Shown here: piece by piece, positions 59,301 through 64,000 of the stretch
Layout: every line of letters starts with the position of its first letter
How positions within the stretch are numbered: the stretch's first letter is position 1
Origin: Endomicrobiales bacterium
GTDB lineage: Bacteria > Elusimicrobiota > Endomicrobiia > Endomicrobiales > JAFGGC01
DNA length: 64,000 bases
Direction: 5' to 3'
Assembly: GCA_016930715.1 (NCBI GenBank)
Contig: JAFGGC010000026.1
Span: 1-64,000 of the forward strand
Notes under the pieces: generated by a model
The model's database searches: none
The model's input: the letters and a program-made list of their open reading frames with translations, nothing else
Told to the model about the DNA's origin: nothing
Position numbers and translations under genes: made by a program

Positions 59301-62300
59301 GAAGTATAGGCCAGTGAAGGCGATGTGTTGCCCGCTTTGTCCAGGACTCTTACCGCGAAATAGTAGGTGGTGTCGGCGTTCAGACCCGTCAAGGTCACGT
59401 ATTCCGCAAATTGCGGCGCCGCGAACGGCTTCATCGAAGAGTAAGTGCTCGCGCCGTTGAAGAGCGTGTCCGAAGCGATCGGATATGTGGCGTACTTTAT
59501 AACGTATGACCCTTGAGTGTTGGTGACAAGTATCCCGTCATCTCCCGGTGCAGTCCAGGAAAGGTCTATCGTCCCCCTGAAAGGCCCTTTGGCCGCGGCG
59601 AAACTTCCGAGGTTCGCGGGCGGCTGGGTGTCTTTGAGAATCTTGAAGAAATCCGTATATGTGCGGGTCGAACCGGCGATGTCCCAGACGCGCAGGCTTA
59701 TGTAGTTAGTTCCGTGGGCAAGAAGGTCGTAGCTGATTTCCCAAGACGGTGAATTGACGGATGAATTGTTGTACAGCGACAACGGAACGTTGGTCCAGCC
59801 GATCTTTACGTCCCCGGTCATTCCGGAGCCGGTGAAAGCGGTGTATTGCGCGTTGTGAAGGTTCGAAAGCGGGGCGGCCTGGTCCTGAAAATCAATGTCA
59901 TATGCCTTGGAAGCGCTGAGCCACTGCTGGTCGGCGCCGGGCTCGTTGTTTACGGCGCTCGGGAGCTCGGTGTCTTTCCAGACCTGAAATGCGTCGTATT
60001 CCGTCCTGAAATTCCCCGCGCCGTCGTAAACGCGCACTGTTATATAGTTATTTTGTCCCCTGTTCAGGACGTTCCACGTCGTGCCGGCGAAGGGCCAGTC
60101 CGAAGAATAGATGTTCGTGTTTATCCCGGACAGTTCGGGTAAAAGGTCCTCGTAGTTCTTCAAAGGGCTGCCGCCCAGCGAAGGAGCCGTATACACAGCG
60201 GTCCTTACCTGGGATAGACCAGAACCACCGGCGTCATTGAAATAGACCTTGTAATTGCCGCTGTTGTTCCTCCAGTAAACCTGTTCCGTCTTCTGGTTGT
60301 TGGTAATTGTCGGTATGTCCTTGTCGTAAATGTCAAGAGTGATATGCGCGGGGCGCCACGGGTGGTTAGTGTTCGCGGACCAGGCGGAAACCTGAGCTGT
60401 AATTGCGTTTCCCCCAGCCCATTCGGTTCCGGTCCAATTCCTGGTCCTCAAGCTGCCGTCAATGTCTATTCCCATAAGCAGAAGGTTGTTCGTGTTGGGG
60501 TCGGGAATAAGTTCAAGGTAGTTTACGTCGTCGGACCAGGTGTAGCCGTTGTCGGTTCCGTAGGCGGTCCAGCCGGAGCCGGATGTCCACGTGGTCCAGT
60601 TGAAATACAGCGTGCTCGCGGTGACGATCCCGGCCGCGACGCATCTGCCGCTGTCTTTTTCCCAGGCGATATCGGCACACCGGGCCGCGTTGGTTTCGGT
60701 GGCCGTCGTAGGCTCATAGTTGTTCTGGCCCGTGGCCGTGGTACCTGAACCGCTGGGCCACGCGGAGCCGTCCCAGACGGAAAGGTTCCAATTCGTGCTG
60801 CCGTCCACGCTTGAAAGGCCTATTCGGTTCGAGCTCGGGTCAGCGGCAAGGGAAATCCAATTCGCAGTAGCCCCGATGTTAGGCCCCGCGAAACCGCTCG
60901 GGTCAGTTGAAGCGGAAAGCCAGGCAGCAGCGGTGGATGACCACAGGTCATAGCGCGTATAAGGGGATGCCGTGCCGTTGCCCCAGAGAATCATAGCCCT
61001 GCCCGAAAGACTTTCCCAAGCGATGTCGAAGCATTCTTCGGTCGCGATCGCCGCCGACGTGGTAACGGTCCTCGTGCTGTGTGAGATCCATCCGGAAGCG
61101 CCGTTCCAGACGGCGGCGAATATGTCGGAATTCGCGTCAAGAACGCCAAGCATTATGACGTCGGAGCCGGGTTGCGGCTTCAGGGTTATCCAGTAAGCGG
61201 CGCCGGTGAGGTTTCCGAGCTTCAGGTTTCCGCTTCCCACGAAGGCGTCGGCCGTGGAGCTCCAGACCCTGTACGAGACGTATCCAGACGAACCGTCAAA
61301 ATAGGCGACGAGGGCCCTTCCGGAATTCTGTTCGTAAGCTATGTCGAAGTTCCTGTAGGCGCTGTACATCGAGCCCTGTGACGAATTCATTCTTCCGAGG
61401 TCCGTCCAGGACGAGATGGTGTTTCCGTACTGGTCCTTCCCGTTCCATACCTGCAGGTACAGGTTTCCGTCGGGAGTGCTAGTGCCGTCATAGCTCAAGA
61501 TACCGAGCAGTTTCTGGTATCTCAAGGCGTTGCAGGATCTAATCTTCGTGTATCTGATGTTCGGCGAAGCGTAGAGTCCGTTTTCAGGCGCGTTCCACAA
61601 CGCGCCGTTCCACGTCCTTATCCGAGGATTGGCAAACGCCCCTTCGCCGTACGCTATCAGGCCTTCGGCGGGCCCCGGCGGAGCGGGCATAGCGGAAACG
61701 GTATTTGATATTACCGAATAATTGTACGCCTCATCGCGCACTTTAATGGCAAAGTAATATGTCGGACCGTACGCAAGGCTCTGGATTATGGCGCTTTCAT
61801 TGGAACCGGAAGACAGAGGAGCGGAGGTCTGGACGGTGGTTGCCTTTACAAAATCAGAATCGCTCAGTATATTGCTTGTCGAATATTTGAGCAAATATGC
61901 CGAAGCGGTCCCCGTATGCCCGTCGTCGCCGACGGCTGACCAATAGAGCTTTATTTCGCCTGGAAAATCACCGGCTTGAGCCGAAAGAGTAGTGACTTTT
62001 GCGGGCGCCACGCGCGCCGCCCAGGCGCTGGATGTCGAACTGAGGGCGCCGTAATTGGAGGCCTTATCAATGGCGACAATGCCCACGTAATATGTCGTGC
62101 CCTCATCTAACCCCGTCAATGAACGGCCGGTTTCGGTGACCGACGGCTGCGCGGGTTGCCAGGGATGGTAAAAAGTCGTACCGTTCGAAAGAAAGCCTTC
62201 GTAGCTCGAGAACCCTGTCTGGGAGTATTTTACGAGATATGAAGGCACTCTCCTTGTAACGGGGTCGCTCAGCGCGTCGTCCGCCGGCGCGGTCCAAGAC

Positions 62301-64000
62301 AAGGTTATTTCGCCCGACAATGAACCAGTGGCGGCGTTCAGGTCGGTTATTCCCGCCGGAGGTACGGTGTCCTTGAGTATCCTGAACAAATCGGCGAGTC
62401 CGCTTATGTTGGCGAGTCCGTCTTCAGATCTCAATGATATGTAGTTGGTGCCGGGAAGAAGGAGGTCGAACGAAGGTTCCCAGTTGTCGGAATAAAGGGA
62501 CGTAGGCGGCGTGGTGTCCAATATGGTAGTCCACGGACTGGATTGCGAACCACCAAATCCGGGCTCAGTGTAGGCGGTAAACGAGGATACCTTGACACCG
62601 ACGCCGGTATCCGAAAAATCGACGTTGACGTTCGCGGACGTATTCTGCCAGGAAGGAGCGGCCGGCTGATAACTGGCTATTTGCGGTGCGGCAGTGTCCT
62701 TCTTGACGTGAAAAGCGAAATACTCGCCGGATGCCGAGTTTCCGGCAAGGTCGAAAACCCTCGTGAAAACGAAATTGTATCCGTTCTGCATCTGGCCGAA
62801 AACTGAATTCAGGCTCCAGGGCAGTTCATAGTATGTAGTCGAGTTTGTTTTGTCATAGTCGATTATGTCCTGCCAGGCCGTTAAAGGCGAGCCGGACGCC
62901 TCGCCGGCGCCGGAAGTGGAAGGATAGACTATGTACTGCGCGTAATCGAGCCCCGAGCCATTGTGTTCCGGTATGTCGAAGAAATCGACGTCGTATGTCG
63001 TAGAACCGTCGGCCTTCCAGATGTCGTCGCCGGCCTGGTTGACGGTTATGACAGGCACGGTAGTGTCCGTGGTGACGCAGTAGGACGAGGAATAAAGCGA
63101 GTAGTTGCCGGCGCGGTCGACCGAACGGACCTTCCAGAAATACCTGTACTGTATCAGCGGGTCTATGCGGGCGCTGGTGAGGGCGGTCGTGGAACTGACG
63201 TGCGTCTGGACGAAGAGCTCGTCCGTCGATATCAAAAGGATGTACTTGTGGGTTCCGGCCGGACCGGAATCGTCGGACGAGCTCCAGCTGAAAGTTATAT
63301 CGGTTGAATTTGTCCTCGTATCGTCCGCCGGGGTTGTCAGGGAAGGCGTCTGGGGCGCGGACGTGTCTATAATCAGGCTGAAGCTGGAGGAAAAGACGCC
63401 GAAATTCCCGGCGTTGTCGCGCGAACGGAGCTTCCAGTAGAATATGCCTTCGTTGTATGATGTCGCGAAGGACGTGAGAGCCGTGGTCGAACTGGCGTAC
63501 ACCGACCCGAAATCGGGCGAGGTTGAAACAAGCAATTCATAATCCTGTATTCCCGAAGGAAAGTCGGAAGAAACGTCCCAGTTCAGAGACAGCGAAAGCT
63601 GGTTCGTGGCCGATCCGTTGAGAGGCGACGTGTGAACCGGAGCCGGAGGTCCGTCGATATCGATGATTATCGATCGGGTCGTGCTCGGGACGCTGTAATT
63701 GCCCGCCCTGTCCAGCGCGAAGACGCGCCAGTAGTACGAGTCGGTAACGGCGCTTATGGTTATTGAAGGTATAGCGCTGGTTGAGGAGTACCTTACGGTG
63801 TCGAAGCCTTGGGACGTTGAAAGCTCTATCAGGTAATTTTCCAGACCCGCGGGCCCGCTGTCTATGACCGTCGACCAGCTGAAGGTTATGTTCTGATAGT
63901 TGGTCGTCAGCTCGTCAAGTGGCTGCGACAGCGAAGGTGAAGGCGGTGCCGTCGTGTCGGCGCAAAAAGCGTATGTCTGGGACCAATCCGAGGAATTTGA
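56315..64000 (-). CDS. Giant secreted adhesin-like protein, partial (N-terminus beyond right edge)
   Basis: At least 2561 residues; the frame is open to base 64000, so the beginning lies outside. From the right edge: tandem Fn3/Ig-like repeats with opening DTTAPPSPSLSQPLDE and closing YYWRVFALDRAGNYS, repeated in the next units (FYWKLRSRDNAGNFG, YRYFWKVRSVDRAGNYS). A central region has WNGALW/WNGKDQYG motifs like a propeller or lectin. Two lamin-tail domains at about 58.6-59.3 kb (VFINEILASAGAGSDWVELY; VKINEVYYSASPQFIELY). The C-terminal about 370 residues are a PQQ-like propeller (VGTPDNKLHAFNNDGSQRW) ending RLHCIKVWP. Probably surface-exposed, in adhesion or matrix. Confidence 0.85.
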   Translation of the reverse strand, partial: SNSSDWSQTYAFCADTTAPPSPSLSQPLDELTTNYQNITFSWSTVIDSGPAGLENYLIELSTSQGFDTVRYSSTSAIPSITISAVTDSYYWRVFALDRAGNYSVPSTTRSIIIDIDGPPAPVHTSPLNGSATNQLSLSLNWDVSSDFPSGIQDYELLVSTSPDFGSVYASSTTALTSFATSYNEGIFYWKLRSRDNAGNFGVFSSSFSLIIDTSAPQTPSLTTPADDTRTNSTDITFSWSSSDDSGPAGTHKYILLISTDELFVQTHVSSTTALTSARIDPLIQYRYFWKVRSVDRAGNYSLYSSSYCVTTDTTVPVITVNQAGDDIWKADGSTTYDVDFFDIPEHNGSGLDYAQYIVYPSTSGAGEASGSPLTAWQDIIDYDKTNSTTYYELPWSLNSVFGQMQNGYNFVFTRVFDLAGNSASGEYFAFHVKKDTAAPQIASYQPAAPSWQNTSANVNVDFSDTGVGVKVSSFTAYTEPGFGGSQSSPWTTILDTTPPTSLYSDNWEPSFDLLLPGTNYISLRSEDGLANISGLADLFRILKDTVPPAGITDLNAATGSLSGEITLSWTAPADDALSDPVTRRVPSYLVKYSQTGFSSYEGFLSNGTTFYHPWQPAQPSVTETGRSLTGLDEGTTYYVGIVAIDKASNYGALSSTSSAWAARVAPAKVTTLSAQAGDFPGEIKLYWSAVGDDGHTGTASAYLLKYSTSNILSDSDFVKATTVQTSAPLSSGSNESAIIQSLAYGPTYYFAIKVRDEAYNYSVISNTVSAMPAPPGPAEGLIAYGEGAFANPRIRTWNGALWNAPENGLYASPNIRYTKIRSCNALRYQKLLGILSYDGTSTPDGNLYLQVWNGKDQYGNTISSWTDLGRMNSSQGSMYSAYRNFDIAYEQNSGRALVAYFDGSSGYVSYRVWSSTADAFVGSGNLKLGNLTGAAYWITLKPQPGSDVIMLGVLDANSDIFAAVWNGASGWISHSTRTVTTSAAIATEECFDIAWESLSGRAMILWGNGTASPYTRYDLWSSTAAAWLSASTDPSGFAGPNIGATANWISLAADPSSNRIGLSSVDGSTNWNLSVWDGSAWPSGSGTTATGQNNYEPTTATETNAARCADIAWEKDSGRCVAAGIVTASTLYFNWTTWTSGSGWTAYGTDNGYTWSDDVNYLELIPDPNTNNLLLMGIDIDGSLRTRNWTGTEWAGGNAITAQVSAWSANTNHPWRPAHITLDIYDKDIPTITNNQKTEQVYWRNNSGNYKVYFNDAGGSGLSQVRTAVYTAPSLGGSPLKNYEDLLPELSGINTNIYSSDWPFAGTTWNVLNRGQNNYITVRVYDGAGNFRTEYDAFQVWKDTELPSAVNNEPGADQQWLSASKAYDIDFQDQAAPLSNLHNAQYTAFTGSGMTGDVKIGWTNVPLSLYNNSSVNSPSWEISYDLLAHGTNYISLRVWDIAGSTRTYTDFFKILKDTQPPANLGSFAAAKGPFRGTIDLSWTAPGDDGILVTNTQGSYVIKYATYPIASDTLFNGASTYSSMKPFAAPQFAEYVTLTGLNADTTYYFAVRVLDKAGNTSPSLAYTSQGVKPRSENVFINEILASAGAGSDWVELYNNLPTTYSLEGMTLRYNQGTIGAPGTETTLWTGDPGLTISSGSFYTIPNLTLNSDLSHHVKLVDLLGRTLDAVQWPVHSSGNSLSRISDGNANFFEVDPTPTQGYANAITTEAVKINEVYYSASPQFIELYNNSSSTRTLSGWYLRNSNGISFVFSRKLYPYSFNGIGTSSSDDLSKTWTACFGTSGLSPLADYLVLENSAGQVVNRVTWRSSSYTNYLSYSAASIVYSLAATGNVSSPNTIGRYPSEGQDTDNNSLDFNVFSAASFGGRNNNPTPAASNTLSYPTAGSVMPRRSNLTISLGSDSSAGTNDTVLFVRTGGTADPKSPHVYRLSDLGVDLSGLSSQTTAHVFASENDIDGYGLADGAIYRIYLNSDNSSGAAPQSILDSVTYDATVHSSTASPSGVTFANEGVMIGILKCALSNLSPSGSNNIEFTRLDVRFTDSADTPLNSAQIQALFDDIYVFTDNPTYGTQGTYQSFIDTASVAHVSGEQIVLDANGTLSLNVTEPDASLATIIPQFSRTYFVAGLMAEDASSASPNTYKAKLTPGDDTFWREAASDAEQPSASGTEVISSTPTIIQPAPVPTDTIYPVDVASAGQNFRSTIQLSYAGDANFVGTPDNKLHAFNNDGSQRWQFTTGGEINSIWEAGLEETTWYTYVYAATDTGELYKLQDNVSYADNVWGGSMQLDSGISSNLAVYAYTGTPYLYVGTQNGRFYKIVGNGTHYPGWNSNPGIDGAPYGTPVIDEVSQMNENGIWFGTLNGSFYRINNGDNGSITASTTTASAIRTSPFILAGYNNSTRNTHDIYFGDDSGFFRCRTGSNLTSKPSSWNDFNAGAPIRSSPFYEYSDNSVYFGADNGYFYKIDATSGTLIWSFKTGGAVRSAPVTGYNNDVYIGSDDGLLYGLSSVDGTMLPNFPIVTGGEIRSNIIYDGGYPAYGGWPAHHDGEDYIYFTSNDGRLHCIKVWP

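Noticed and set aside
63535-63535. TTG start for the giant protein at 63535
   Set aside because: Codons upstream stay open in frame to base 64000 and continue the Fn3-like repeat (for example LSLNWDVSSDFPSGIQDYE), so this is not the beginning.
1-64000. tRNA or rRNA genes, insertion sequences, prophage
   Set aside because: No such sequence was found; gaps are short and are explained by repeats, promoters or terminators.

Overview
The window is a gene-dense, almost entirely minus-strand stretch of a diderm bacterial chromosome. Outer-membrane proteins (a porin next to pstS, a PorV-like barrel, another small barrel), Wza-like export and a FlgD-like C-terminal tail point to a Gram-negative-type envelope. 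The split glycine decarboxylase P-protein, the PorV plus sorting-tail plus giant Fn3/LTD proteins, and TTAACA-type Pho repeats fit an uncultured lineage such as Elusimicrobiota or a neighbour. That placement is inference only; there is no rRNA or other marker here. No tRNA, rRNA, CRISPR array, IS element or phage gene was seen.

Layout (minus strand unless noted). 1-5640: glycine cleavage genes lpdA, gcvT, gcvH, gcvPA, gcvPB (the last runs off the left edge). 5.7-7.6 kb: a 4-OT tautomerase, two small unknown proteins and a methyltransferase. 7860-9392 (+): a GT39-like membrane glycosyltransferase. 9.4-10.4 kb: a Fic protein with an HTH and an apparently self-targeted promoter. 10.5-16.8 kb: a phosphate operon, porin-pstS-pstC-pstA-pstB-phoU-arsC, driven by a Pho-box promoter at 16953-17006. 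17.0-23.6 kb: phoR and phoB at the end of a compact operon with a PIN-PhoH protein, a PHP phosphoesterase, a DPPR-synthase-like UbiA protein and a DUF362 protein. 23.6-43.7 kb: a large cell-surface polysaccharide cluster (ugd, flippase, at least six glycosyltransferases, five methyltransferases, ATP-grasp, WbqC, PIG-L deacetylase, AAA ATPase, WecA/MraY-type initiator). 43.8-49.8 kb: export and polymerisation genes (O-antigen ligase, Wzc-like kinase, AMIN-Wza-like exporter, a CBM48-like membrane protein, a coiled-coil membrane protein). 49.9-51.3 kb (+): a two-gene ABC exporter. 51.3-64 kb: a nucleotidyltransferase-like protein, a PorV-like barrel, a PQQ-propeller/Fn3 secreted protein and a giant (more than 2560 aa) Fn3/LTD/propeller protein that runs off the right edge.

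How the parts work together: the Pho part couples sensing (PhoR/PhoB) to outer-membrane entry (porin), high-affinity uptake (PstSCAB) and arsenate detoxification (ArsC). The 23.6-49.8 kb part is a Wzx/Wzy-type polysaccharide system with its own BY-kinase and exporter.

The most unusual signal is in the small gaps between genes. At least five unrelated families of short reiterated words, mostly arranged as inverted arms, lie between neighbouring genes, flush against the upstream stop codon and the downstream ribosome binding site. In three places they form part of the coding sequence: the GcvPA end, the GcvT tail and the PorV signal peptide. A separate element family bounded by AATCCGCC / GGCGGATT occurs in four gaps. 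Other regulatory signals: a three-site operator at the fic promoter, an intrinsic terminator inside the long gcvT leader, and three promoters that leave only 12-13 nt between the -10 box and the start codon.
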